A DNA stretch of 11,697 nt from Gammaproteobacteria bacterium. Its GTDB lineage: Bacteria > Pseudomonadota > Gammaproteobacteria > UBA9214. The first letter of the stretch is position 1, and each line of letters starts with the position of its first letter. This document shows positions 1 through 7,577 of the stretch, piece by piece. The stretch is taken from positions 1-11,697 of the forward strand of contig JAOUCV010000041.1 in NCBI GenBank assembly GCA_029859555.1, given 5' to 3'. The position numbers and the translations under genes were made by a program. The notes beneath the pieces are model-generated. The model saw nothing but the letters and a program-made list of their open reading frames with translations. It had not been told where the DNA came from and did no database searches.

Positions 1-1
1 T

Positions 2-946
2 GCACGCCATGTTTGTGGTCGTCCGCTGCATGAGCTGATCCTGAATAAAGAGGTAATTGCCGATCAGCTCACAAAGATGCTGGGTACGGAGCAGCCGATT
101 ACGTACCGCCATTGTGTGCTCGAATTGCCGGATGCGCCCGATCTGTGCGTTAACTGCAACTTTACCCCGATCACTGATGAGCAGGGGGCAGAATATGTGC
201 TGCTTGAGATGCGCAAGGTTGATTTCCACCTGCGTATAGAGCAGGAGGAACACCTGATCACACAACAGCAGGCCACCCATGAACTGGTGCGCGGTCTGGC
301 CCACGAGATCAAAAATCCGCTCGGTGGTTTGCGCGGCGCGGCGCAGTTGCTGGAACGGGAGATCGAGGATGATGCCCTGCGTGAGTACACCGGGATTATT
401 ATTGGTGAGGCGGATCGCTTGCGTTCGCTGATCGATAACATGCTGGGCCCCAACAAGCCAGCCGTTATACGGGCGGTAAATATTCATCAAGTACTCGAAC
501 GGGTCTGTAATCTGGTATCTGTCGAGGCCGGCGAGCTGTTGCAGATTCACCACGATTACGATCCAAGTCTGCCGGATACACAGGCAGACCCTGACCTGCT
601 GGTTCAGGCGCTACTGAATATTGTACGTAATGCCGCACAGGCGCTGGATAATGCCGGCGATATCACGCTGCGCACTCGCATAGAACGCAATTGCAACATC
701 GGCGCTCGCATCCATCGACTGGTAACCTGCATCCAGGTTATTGATAACGGCCCGGGCATTGATGAAGCACTGCAGAAGCAGATTTTCTACCCGATGATTA
801 CCGGGCGCAGCGAAGGCACCGGGCTGGGACTATCGATTGCCCAGGCGCTGATCAGTCGCCATCAGGGCCTGATTGAATGCAGCAGCGAACCGGGCCAAAC
901 AATATTTACCATTTTGCTACCACTGGAAGCAGGGCATGAGTCATAA
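2..946 (+). CDS. glnL: Nitrogen regulation sensor histidine kinase NtrB (5' end outside window)
   Basis: Sensor kinase/phosphatase of the NtrBC two-component system. It responds to the PII protein and phosphorylates NtrC when nitrogen is limiting. The reading frame is open from base 2, so the N-terminus is missing; 314 residues are visible against about 350 for the family, so roughly 35-45 are lost. The first part is the end of a PAS-type domain. The phospho-accepting His is in LAHEIKNPLGG (His codon 302-304). The ATPase domain shows the N box (NIVRNAAQAL), the G1 box (DNGPGI) and a FYPMITGRSEGTGLGLSIAQ stretch combining the F and G2 boxes. No membrane segment is seen, as expected for this cytoplasmic kinase. 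The end overlaps ntrC by 11 bases, so the two are probably translationally coupled. An internal ATG at 77 is not the true start, because PAS-like coding continues upstream of it. Confidence 0.95.
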   Translation, partial: ARHVCGRPLHELILNKEVIADQLTKMLGTEQPITYRHCVLELPDAPDLCVNCNFTPITDEQGAEYVLLEMRKVDFHLRIEQEEHLITQQQATHELVRGLAHEIKNPLGGLRGAAQLLEREIEDDALREYTGIIIGEADRLRSLIDNMLGPNKPAVIRAVNIHQVLERVCNLVSVEAGELLQIHHDYDPSLPDTQADPDLLVQALLNIVRNAAQALDNAGDITLRTRIERNCNIGARIHRLVTCIQVIDNGPGIDEALQKQIFYPMITGRSEGTGLGLSIAQALISRHQGLIECSSEPGQTIFTILLPLEAGHES

Positions 947-2348
947 CCAGAAAATCTGCGTCATCGATGATGACAGTTCAATTCGCTGGGTGCTTGAAAA
1001 GGCGCTCGCTAGCGCCGGCCTGCAGGTAGAGTTGCATGAGTCTGCCGATAATGCGCTGGCCGTCATTAAACAGCAGGAGCCAGCCGTTGTTGTTACCGAT
1101 ATTCGCATGCCGGGCATGGACGGCCTGGAGCTGCTTGAATTGATAAACAGCCAGTACCCGGATCTGCCGGTGATCATCATGACGGCACACTCTGATCTGG
1201 ACAGTGCGGTGTCCGCCTACAAGGGTGGTGCTTTCGAGTACCTGCCGAAACCGTTTGATGTTGATGATGCGGTCGCACTGGTAAATCGTGCGCTGGAAGC
1301 CCGCGCACAGCAGCCGGCCGGAAGCGTACCGCTGTCGCAGCAGGATGTGCCGGAAATTATCGGCAAGGCGCCGGCGATGCAGGAAGTGTTTCGTGCCATC
1401 GGCCGGCTTTCCAATTCCAACGCAACCGTGCTTATCAACGGTGAATCGGGCACCGGTAAAGAGCTGGTGGCGCTGGCACTGCACCGCCACAGCGCGCGGG
1501 CTGCAAAGCCGTTTGTGGCACTTAATATGGCAGCCATACCGCGTGATCTGCTGGAATCAGAGTTATTTGGACACGAGCGTGGCGCCTTTACCGGCGCACA
1601 AAACCGGCGCGCCGGCCGTTTTGAACAGGCTAATGGCGGCACGCTGATGCTGGATGAGATTGGTGATATGCCGGCGGAATTGCAGACCCGTTTGTTACGG
1701 GTACTGGCTGATGGCGAGTTTTACCCGGTCGGCGCGCATGCACCGAAAAAGGTTGATGTACGTATTATTGCAGCGACTCATCAGGACCTGGAGCAGCGGG
1801 TTCGGGATGGTGCGTTTCGTGAAGACCTGTTTCACCGCCTCAATGTTATTCGTATTCAGCTGCCTGCCCTGAGGCAGCGGCGTGAGGATGTTCCGCTGTT
1901 AATGGACTATTTTCTGCAGCGTGCTGCACGCGAGCTTGAGGTCGAAACCAAGTCCCTGGCCAGCGACACGACCACGTTGCTGGTGCAGCTCGACTGGCCC
2001 GGTAATATCCGGCAGCTGGAAAACCTGTGTCGCTGGCTGACGGTGATGGCACCTGGCCAGGAAGTACGCCCGGAGGATTTGCCCGGGGATTTGCATGCTG
2101 CGGGCACTGCAGGCGCTGCAGTTGCTACAGCGGGTGCTGACTGGCAGGGCCTGTTGCGACAGTGGGCGCAGCAGCAACTGGCTGCTGGCAGCGAGCGCCT
2201 GCTGGACGAGGCATTACCAGACTTTGAAAAGGTGCTGATAGATGTTGCCTTGCAGCAAACCGGTGGGCGCCGTCAGGATGCGGCCCGCCTGCTGGGCTGG
2301 GGGCGAAATACCCTGACGCGCAAACTGAAGGAGCTGGAACAGCAGTAG
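936..2348 (+). CDS. glnG: Nitrogen regulation response regulator NtrC (sigma-54 activator)
   Basis: Phosphorylated by NtrB, this enhancer-binding protein drives sigma-54 promoters of nitrogen-assimilation genes. From the ATG at 936 it is 470 residues, almost the same as the enterobacterial protein. Receiver domain: acidic D11-D13, phospho-acceptor D55, T83 and K105. AAA+ domain: Walker A GESGTGK at 169-175, the sigma-54 contact loop GAFTGA at 216-221, and Walker B with D240-E241. C-terminal Fis-type helix-turn-helix: the stretch containing QQTGGRRQDAARLLGWGRNT. The reading frame is also open further upstream, with an ATG at 873. The start at 936 is preferred because the protein then begins MSHNQKICVIDDD as in the family, with a GGAAG ribosome site at 925-929. 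No strong terminator follows; the next gene starts 196 bases on. Confidence 0.96.
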   Translation: MSHNQKICVIDDDSSIRWVLEKALASAGLQVELHESADNALAVIKQQEPAVVVTDIRMPGMDGLELLELINSQYPDLPVIIMTAHSDLDSAVSAYKGGAFEYLPKPFDVDDAVALVNRALEARAQQPAGSVPLSQQDVPEIIGKAPAMQEVFRAIGRLSNSNATVLINGESGTGKELVALALHRHSARAAKPFVALNMAAIPRDLLESELFGHERGAFTGAQNRRAGRFEQANGGTLMLDEIGDMPAELQTRLLRVLADGEFYPVGAHAPKKVDVRIIAATHQDLEQRVRDGAFREDLFHRLNVIRIQLPALRQRREDVPLLMDYFLQRAARELEVETKSLASDTTTLLVQLDWPGNIRQLENLCRWLTVMAPGQEVRPEDLPGDLHAAGTAGAAVATAGADWQGLLRQWAQQQLAAGSERLLDEALPDFEKVLIDVALQQTGGRRQDAARLLGWGRNTLTRKLKELEQQ

Positions 2349-2407
2349 TTGCGGCGGCGGCCGCTACAATGCCTCCATGCTTAGCCCCGGATTTCCCTGC
2401 CTGAATG

Positions 2408-2423
2408 GACGCATCAACGCGTC
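2408..2423. repeat. Short inverted repeat downstream of ntrC
   Basis: Arms GACGC (2408-2412) and GCGTC (2419-2423) with a 6-base loop. A run of six T lies at 2442-2447, but about 18 bases past the stem, too far for a normal intrinsic terminator. The rest of 2349-2544 shows no convincing sigma-70 or sigma-54 promoter to me. The element may be a weak ntrC 3' structure or chance. Confidence 0.25.
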
Positions 2424-2513
2424 TGTGCTTCAATCTGCGTGTTTTTTAAGACAGATATAAGTTTGATGACTTTCCGCAGGTGTGAATCAGAAATTATCCG
2501 CGACCGCCCGGTA

Positions 2514-2530
2514 ACTGCATTGTCTGCAGT
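2514..2530. repeat. Inverted repeat just before the barrel-protein start
   Basis: ACTGCA (2514-2519), five bases, TGCAGT (2525-2530). It ends 14 bases before the GTG start at 2545, in the expected leader of that message. It is short and could be chance; if real it might affect ribosome access, since the ribosome site there is weak. Confidence 0.25.
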
Positions 2531-2544
2531 GTGGATTTAAGCGG

Positions 2545-4935
2545 GTGATACGTATAGCTATTGCCGCTATTGTTCTGCTGTCACTTGCATACGCAGGATT
2601 AACGCAGCTGCAGTCGTCTGACCGTGCCGCTGAGGGCACACAGGGCAATAACATCCGTCAACAGAGCCAGCCGCTGCTCCCTCCCGTCGGGCAGTCCGGG
2701 CCGCGTCTTGCCGGTACGGCTGTACGCCACGATGAACCAGCCCGTAGCAATGTATCTCCCGATGAAACGGTGGCAACGGTTACCGTTGTCGAGTCGGTGC
2801 CAGCAGCGGTAGCCGCTAGCAGTGAGCCTGTAAGTGAACCGGCAGCAGCGGCAATAGCCAGTAAGGCGCTTACTGGTAGCAACGCTGCAGCAGAAGCAAC
2901 AGACAAGGCTACGATCGCAGACGCACCTGCCCGGGATGAACCGGTAATGCAGCCGGTACTGGCGGGGCCACTGGATAACGCCGAAGAATCAACCCTAGCA
3001 GCTGCATCAGGTGACGTACCCGGGCAGGCCGCGGGCGAGCTGCCAGCTGCAGCTGATAGCAGCGTTTATATTGATCAGCTGATCGACCCGTCAGCCATGG
3101 AGGCAGATTCGCTGTATCCCGGTTTTGCAGACGCAGAAGAGCCGCAAGGCTTTCGCAGCTACAGCACCGAGTACCGTCATTACCAGCAGGATATCGACAA
3201 GGCCGGTAAGTCCTACGAGGACGGCTTTATCTTTCATGCCCGGCGGGAGACACGCGATTACGGCGAGTTTGAGTTGCTCGCGACAATACGCAATGACCGG
3301 CCCTCGAGTGACTCGGCGGATGATGAAACCACCGGTGGCCGTCTGACCCTGCGTCAATACGGTTTTGCACTCAACCAGAACTGGTTGCTGGACAACAGTG
3401 CCGGCGTGCTGCGCAGTGATTCCGATCAGGTGCTGAGTAACAGTTACCGTTTTAACCTGCCCTCGACGCTGGTGTCCGGGCTGAAAAACTGGTCACGTAA
3501 CGAGCATACCCAGTTGCGTTTCAGTGCGGGAAAAATAGGTACTCTGGGTACCGGTCGTATTGAGGACTTTGATACCACCTCCGGCACACTCGCTACGATG
3601 AACATCAGCCATGCACTTACTGATCGCTGGCTGATGTCCGGCCAGCTAATTGCACTGAACGATTCTGACGAGGTGCAGGACCATGAGACCGGGGCGGTTG
3701 CGTTGCAATACCGGAGTGCCGACCGGCGGCATACCTATGTGGGCCACACCTTGACGGGCAGTGCCGGTGGCGATGCTGTCTGGCTCGATGGTGATAACCA
3801 GTTTGGCCGCTGGCGTCAGCGTTACGGTATTTTCTGGCTGGAGCCGGAGCTGTTGTGGAGTGATGCCAGTCTGACGGATGACCAGCAGGGTATTTATACC
3901 CGCTCGGAACTGCGCTCGCAGCGTTATAACCTGACCGTGGGCACTGACTTCAACGAAAACAATATCAATGATAACAGTGCATTACCAAAGAACCGGTTTA
4001 CCAATCTATTCCTTACCGGTAACCGTCGCCTGCAACGTACCACCAGTGTTGGCGGTACCGCCAGCTATCTTGATATCGATCCGCGCAACGCAGCCGCCGG
4101 AGACGAGTCACGCGTCATACGCCTGACCGGTTATGTGCAGCAGCGCTTTGGTCTTGGTGATACGCGCCTGGAAATCACCGGTGCAGACATAGAAAAAAAT
4201 AACGACAATGGCAATGTCTATGGCGTCACCTGGGACCAGAGCTGGAACGTACACCGCTGGCTGACGCTTTCTACCACGCTTGCGCATGAGCAGAGCAGCG
4301 GCCTGAGTGACGACCAGAAACGCGACTCTGCCAGTGTGCTGTTTACCCATGATGTCACACCCGATTTTCAATGGAATGGCAGTGCTACTTACGCGCACGT
4401 AAAAAACGACGGCGACCCCGGCAGGGACAACTACAACGTCGTGCTCGGCAGCGCCTGGCAGTTTCTGCCGAACTGGGTTGCCCACCTGGACCTGACCTGG
4501 TCACGCGCAGAAGAGAATACCGGTGTACTGGATGAGCTGTTTGATGTCGACGAGAAGACCCTGTTGCTGCGTATCAAGCACAGTATCCGTAGCGGGCGAG
4601 CATTTATGACGGCCGGCAACAAGACGGGATCCTCCGGTTATGGTGAGGTCAGGGGCGAAGTGTTTTTTGATGATAACCGTGACGGTGTACGCCAGGCAGG
4701 TGAGCGTGCCGCCAGTGGCATTTTTGTCTACCTGGATAATCGCTACGAACGGGTAACCGACAATGAAGGGCGTTACAGCTTCAGCGCCGTGCAGGCTGGC
4801 GAACACGCGGTGAGCATCGCGGTTGAGGATTTGCCGTTGCCGTGGGGGCTCGAGGATGACAGGCCACAGCCGCTGACGGTAACTGTGCGGGGTGTTACAG
4901 AGGCCGATTTCGCGCTCACGCGCATCGTGCAATAG
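2545..4935 (+). CDS. Predicted outer-membrane barrel with C-terminal SdrD/Cna-B-like domain; candidate usher-like protein
   Basis: A 796-residue exported protein I do not recognise as a named gene. Residues 1-20 form a hydrophobic signal or anchor (IRIAIAAIVLLSLAYAG). Residues about 25-195 are low-complexity, rich in Ala, Pro, Glu and Ser, probably a periplasmic spacer. Residues about 205-695 are rich in alternating polar/hydrophobic stretches separated by Asp/Asn/Gly turns, with many Trp and Tyr, as in a large beta barrel; about 490 residues is near the size of a fimbrial usher barrel. Residues about 698-796 resemble the SdrD-B/carboxypeptidase-regulatory fold: GEVFFDDNRDGVRQAGE, then TDNEGRYSF and AGEHAVSI. 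The start is the only usable start codon, a GTG with a weak ribosome site; the frame is closed by TAA at 2512-2514. It converges on the chaperone and subunit genes, ending 17 bases from the chaperone stop. The usher role is inferred from context; no canonical usher N-terminal or plug domain was seen. It could instead be another surface-export barrel. Confidence 0.6.
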   Translation: MIRIAIAAIVLLSLAYAGLTQLQSSDRAAEGTQGNNIRQQSQPLLPPVGQSGPRLAGTAVRHDEPARSNVSPDETVATVTVVESVPAAVAASSEPVSEPAAAAIASKALTGSNAAAEATDKATIADAPARDEPVMQPVLAGPLDNAEESTLAAASGDVPGQAAGELPAAADSSVYIDQLIDPSAMEADSLYPGFADAEEPQGFRSYSTEYRHYQQDIDKAGKSYEDGFIFHARRETRDYGEFELLATIRNDRPSSDSADDETTGGRLTLRQYGFALNQNWLLDNSAGVLRSDSDQVLSNSYRFNLPSTLVSGLKNWSRNEHTQLRFSAGKIGTLGTGRIEDFDTTSGTLATMNISHALTDRWLMSGQLIALNDSDEVQDHETGAVALQYRSADRRHTYVGHTLTGSAGGDAVWLDGDNQFGRWRQRYGIFWLEPELLWSDASLTDDQQGIYTRSELRSQRYNLTVGTDFNENNINDNSALPKNRFTNLFLTGNRRLQRTTSVGGTASYLDIDPRNAAAGDESRVIRLTGYVQQRFGLGDTRLEITGADIEKNNDNGNVYGVTWDQSWNVHRWLTLSTTLAHEQSSGLSDDQKRDSASVLFTHDVTPDFQWNGSATYAHVKNDGDPGRDNYNVVLGSAWQFLPNWVAHLDLTWSRAEENTGVLDELFDVDEKTLLLRIKHSIRSGRAFMTAGNKTGSSGYGEVRGEVFFDDNRDGVRQAGERAASGIFVYLDNRYERVTDNEGRYSFSAVQAGEHAVSIAVEDLPLPWGLEDDRPQPLTVTVRGVTEADFALTRIVQ

Positions 4936-4952
4936 TTATTATAAACAAAGAG

Positions 4953-5756
4953 TTATTTCAGCGTAGTGTCAATTTTCTGTTTGCCGCCACGCCATTCAAT
5001 AGTGCCTTCAAGCTGTAGCGGCGGACTCAGTTTACTGGCTTCCGCACCTTCGGCTATGACCTCCCAAATAGCGGTTTCACGGCTGCGGCCTGGCAGTATC
5101 GGTGTCTGCGCAATGGCGAAATCAATGCGCGTGCCATTGGCGTCGCGGCCTTCCAGAAAGCCGGACGGGCGACCGTGTGCGTTACCTGAATTTTCCAGTA
5201 TCGCCACCGGTGTCAGGCGACCGTTCACATCCTGCAGCTTCAGTGACTGTACCGTCAGTTCGGGTGTTGCATCACCGATGGCCACATATATGATAATCGC
5301 GATGCGACCATCAATCGGGAAGCTGATGTTTTTGGCACGCGCCAGTATGCCGCTGTCATCGCCGGACTCAACCAGTATCGCCACCCGGCATTCACCCGCG
5401 GGTGCATCTTCAGGAACATGAATTTCAAAGCGGTAACGCTTGCCCGACTGTGCCTGCAGTCGCAGTGCTCGCCGTTCAATACGTACCCACGGGCGGCAAC
5501 TGTTCGGCTGTAACTCGGGCGGGAAAATAGTCAGTCCGCCACTGTCGGTCAGGTCCCAGTCGGCAGTGCGTAGCGCAAACAGGGCCGGTGTGTCACCGGC
5601 ATTGTCAATCTCGACAATTTCGCGAATGACTTCACCCGGCTTGCCCTGTAATTCAAATCGCGGTGGCGAGACGGTCGCTGAAAAACTGTCTGCCAGTACC
5701 GGATTGAACAGCACTGCGGTGATTGCCATGAGCAGGCATGCAAGTCTTTTTGTCAT
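4953..5756 (-). CDS. Periplasmic pilus-type chaperone (PapD/FimC-like)
   Basis: A 267-residue exported protein with the layout of fimbrial chaperones: signal peptide (MTKRLACLLMAITAVLFNPVLA, then DSFSATVSPPRFEL) and two Ig-like domains. Domain 1 has the family-like opening VSPPRFEL, then EIVEIDNAGDTPALFAL. The G1-like strand GRIAIIIYVAIGD (about 150-162) has the alternating hydrophobics that chaperones lend to subunits in donor-strand complementation. Domain 2 follows (VQSLKLQDVNGRLTPVAILENSGNAHG). Cys87 and Cys123 could form a disulfide. An alternative TTG start at 5768 overlaps the upstream stop codon and would add four residues; the ATG at 5756 gives the more normal signal peptide. Neither has a good ribosome site, so translation is probably coupled to the gene upstream. 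It is last in the minus-strand set. The assignment as a chaperone-fold protein is fairly firm; its clients are inferred from neighbours. Confidence 0.75.
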   Translation of the reverse strand: MTKRLACLLMAITAVLFNPVLADSFSATVSPPRFELQGKPGEVIREIVEIDNAGDTPALFALRTADWDLTDSGGLTIFPPELQPNSCRPWVRIERRALRLQAQSGKRYRFEIHVPEDAPAGECRVAILVESGDDSGILARAKNISFPIDGRIAIIIYVAIGDATPELTVQSLKLQDVNGRLTPVAILENSGNAHGRPSGFLEGRDANGTRIDFAIAQTPILPGRSRETAIWEVIAEGAEASKLSPPLQLEGTIEWRGGKQKIDTTLK

Positions 5757-5764
5757 GTCAAAAT

Positions 5765-6241
5765 TCAATATAATTCAATGTCATAAACGGGTTCGAAGCG
5801 CAGGTTGTTATAGACCTGGCGGGCATCGATTTCAAACGTTATATCAAAAACATCGGTCATCACGCGCTCTGTGATTTCACCCTCAAACAACTTGACACGA
5901 TTACCCGCAGTCAGGGAGCCGTTCGAGAACCGGCCGTTGGTGGTCCAGCTCATGCGCAAGGCGCTGGAATCGGCGGTGCCGCGTATATTGAGTGGCAGGG
6001 TAATAAAAATTCTGCCACGTTGACCGATATAGGGCGCGGTATTCAGGCGGATCTCAACACGACGTGCCCTGGCGATCAGTGCATTCAGTTCGCGTGTGTC
6101 AAGATTCTCGGTGCCATGCTGTTCCTTCCATACCAGGTCAACGTCAAACTGTTGCTGTGTCGACAGTGAATCATCCAGCCGTTCAGCATGTAGCGGGTTA
6201 CAGGCTATAAGTGCTGTCAGCAGCAGCCAGTATTGTTTCAC
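5765..6241 (-). CDS. Small exported protein, probable third fibre subunit or accessory
   Basis: A 158-residue protein with a clear signal peptide (MKQYWLLLTALIACNPLHA, mature end near ERLDDSLS). The rest looks all-beta (VEIRLNTAPYIGQRGRIFIT, DVFDITFEIDARQVYNNLRF) and ends in DIELY with a terminal aromatic residue, as pilin-like subunits often do. A MSWTTNG stretch resembles ISWTARDG in the subunit encoded just upstream, so it may be a divergent relative. The GTG at 6241 overlaps the upstream TGA stop (GTGA) and gives the best signal peptide; an ATG at 6253 would add four residues. The stop overlaps the alternative TTG start of the chaperone gene. I do not recognise the family. It may be a tip, terminating or anchoring component, which is inference. 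Confidence 0.7.
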   Translation of the reverse strand: MKQYWLLLTALIACNPLHAERLDDSLSTQQQFDVDLVWKEQHGTENLDTRELNALIARARRVEIRLNTAPYIGQRGRIFITLPLNIRGTADSSALRMSWTTNGRFSNGSLTAGNRVKLFEGEITERVMTDVFDITFEIDARQVYNNLRFEPVYDIELY

Positions 6242-6774
6242 GGAACCGCCCATGTGTAGATCACATGTCCTTCGTAGGTGCCCGACTCGATCTCCAGGGT
6301 ATTGGCATAACTGAAGGTGTGGAAGTCGCGGTAGCGTTGCGAGCTTTGAAAACTGACGATGTCCTGGTCTATTTCATCCTGAAAGGCGCCCGAAGGGATG
6401 TCTCCGTCCCGCGCTGTCCAGCTGATTTCCGAAAACGGGATGCTGCTGGTGCTGCCCGGGTCGGTGTTCTCCAGCGGATTGCTGAGTGAATCGACCGTCA
6501 GGAAGCCGGTAAGCGGGTTGGCCGCGGATGCACGGATCAGGACCTGGATTCTGACGCGGCCGGCTGCCGTTATCGGATTGTTGTCACCGATCTGGCCGGC
6601 AGGAACCGTAAAGGCTACTTCTGTGATGTTGCTGCCGGCGGCGCCGACACGGATGTTGATGCGCGGGGTGGCGCGGTTATTCAGGTTGAAAACAACGGCA
6701 TCGGCCATTGCGCACCATAGGGCGCAGACAAGCAGCAGGCTCTTCAAAACTGTAGGCAGGGTGTGACCGGGCAT
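6238..6774 (-). CDS. Exported pilin-like subunit (minor), paralogue of the upstream subunit
   Basis: A 178-residue protein with a signal peptide (hydrophobic LKSLLLVCALWCAMADA, mature start near VVFNLNN). The remainder appears all-beta. It shares with the first subunit (6901-7509) an early block (IRVGAAGSNITEVAFTVPAG here; FRVGSDAGTIDLVQFTPTAA there), a following GD motif, and the C-terminal layout SYANT...GTYEGHVIYT...P (TYDNT...GGRVTYT...P there). The C-terminal G-x-V-x-YT motif is like the beta-zipper end of chaperone-usher pilins. The ribosome site before the ATG at 6774 is poor, and a strong hairpin lies between this gene and the major subunit gene, so lower expression is likely. It overlaps the next gene by four bases if that gene starts at GTG. 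Possible roles are adaptor or tip subunit. Confidence 0.72.
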   Translation of the reverse strand: MPGHTLPTVLKSLLLVCALWCAMADAVVFNLNNRATPRINIRVGAAGSNITEVAFTVPAGQIGDNNPITAAGRVRIQVLIRASAANPLTGFLTVDSLSNPLENTDPGSTSSIPFSEISWTARDGDIPSGAFQDEIDQDIVSFQSSQRYRDFHTFSYANTLEIESGTYEGHVIYTWAVP

Positions 6775-6836
6775 GGCATTGCTCAGGGAAGGTCGTTGTT
6801 ACGCTGTATGCTACCTTTGCGCAGCCCTTAACAACA

Positions 6837-6866
6837 AGGGCCATGTCTGTTTCCAGACATGGCCCT
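6837..6866 (-). terminator. Strong hairpin between subunit genes; probable partial terminator
   Basis: A perfect 13-base-pair stem (6837-6849 with 6854-6866) and a 4-base loop. On the minus strand the stem is followed by TGTTGTT, a T-rich but broken tail. It lies 34 bases past the stop of the first subunit gene and 63 bases before the next start. This fits an intrinsic terminator or an mRNA-stabilising stem that keeps the major subunit message in excess. It is the strongest hairpin I found in the window. Confidence 0.75.
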
Positions 6867-6900
6867 GTGCATGTTGCGGGTCATTGCGTGCCGCGTAATG

Positions 6901-7509
6901 CTACGGCGAAGCTGCGGTGTAGGTCACGCGGCCACCCTGTGTGTTAACGCCACCGTAGGTACCTTCCGGATAAACGTCCGTATTGTCATAGGTATAGGTC
7001 CATGACTCGGTCAGGTTGGTGACGCGCGAACCGCTGGTGGGTGGTGGTTGTGAGGTGGTGCCGCCGGCATCGGAAAGTACCGGTACCGGTAATACGGCTG
7101 CATCACTGCTTGAGGTGAGGATCTCGTCGTATGAGATAGTGTCGCCCAGGCCATTGTCCAGGCCGGCACCGCTACTGTTGTTGGTCGGGGTAATGGTGAT
7201 TTGTCCGGCATTACTGAATAAATCAACCGTGACTTCACCACCCGTCAGGTCGCCACCGGTACCGTCGATGTCGGTATCGTCACCGAGGTTGGCCGCCGTC
7301 GGGGTGAACTGCACCAGGTCGATGGTGCCGGCATCACTACCGACGCGAAACCGCAGGATGCCCGGGATATTGATCTGGAAGTCCAGACGGGCGGCTGCAG
7401 ATAACGGCGTGGCGCCGTCGTCAGATGTTGCTTCAGCCAGGAGTGTGCCTGGCATCGCCGTCGCCGCCAGAAGAGCGGTTGTGACTATTTGTTTGTAAAT
7501 ATTTTTCAT
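6901..7509 (-). CDS. Exported pilin-like subunit, probable major subunit
   Basis: A 202-residue protein: signal peptide 1-26 (MKNIYKQIVTTALLAATAMP, cut near LLAEA), then an acidic, Gly/Thr/Asp/Ser-rich all-beta sequence without cysteine. Residues 41-57 (RLDFQINIPGILRFRVG) start the conserved core. A Pro-rich linker TTSQPPPTSG lies at 151-160. The C-terminus (WTYTYDNTDVY, then GGRVTYTAASP) has the aromatic-rich final strand typical of pilin-like subunits. The ATG at 7509 is chosen because it has an excellent ribosome site (GAGGGAGG, minus strand, 7514-7521); an in-frame ATG at 7536 would run through that site. First gene of its set, best ribosome site and a hairpin behind it: all argue for the most abundant component. 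No named family recognised. Confidence 0.75.
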   Translation of the reverse strand: MKNIYKQIVTTALLAATAMPGTLLAEATSDDGATPLSAAARLDFQINIPGILRFRVGSDAGTIDLVQFTPTAANLGDDTDIDGTGGDLTGGEVTVDLFSNAGQITITPTNNSSGAGLDNGLGDTISYDEILTSSSDAAVLPVPVLSDAGGTTSQPPPTSGSRVTNLTESWTYTYDNTDVYPEGTYGGVNTQGGRVTYTAASP

Positions 7510-7510
7510 G

Positions 7511-7536
7511 ATGCCTCCCTCGGCGGCAGCTGGCAT
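7511..7536 (-). repeat. Inverted repeat flanking the major subunit ribosome site
   Basis: On the minus strand ATGCC (7536-7532) and GGCAT (7515-7511) can pair around a 16-base loop. The second arm overlaps the end of the Shine-Dalgarno GAGGGAGG. A five-base stem is weak and may be chance, but it would touch the translation start. Confidence 0.2.
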
Positions 7537-7577
7537 AAATTCAGCATTTTCAATGGTTGCTCCAGATGAAACAGATG

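Noticed and set aside
64..456. Long reverse-strand open frames under ntrB, ntrC and the barrel gene
   Set aside because: They overlap well-supported genes, have shadow-type composition and no recognisable domains.
873..935. Upstream ATG that would lengthen NtrC by 21 residues
   Set aside because: The added part overlaps the conserved NtrB C-terminus and has no match to the NtrC family start; the ATG at 936 has a ribosome site and the normal length.
2349..2544. Possible sigma-54 promoter downstream of ntrC for the barrel gene
   Set aside because: Searched by eye for the GG-N10-GC type -24/-12 element (TGGCAC-N5-TTGC); no acceptable match on the plus strand.
7069..7084. Perfect palindrome TACCGGTACCGGTA
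   Set aside because: It lies inside the major subunit gene and is explained by repeated Val and Pro codons (LPVPVL).
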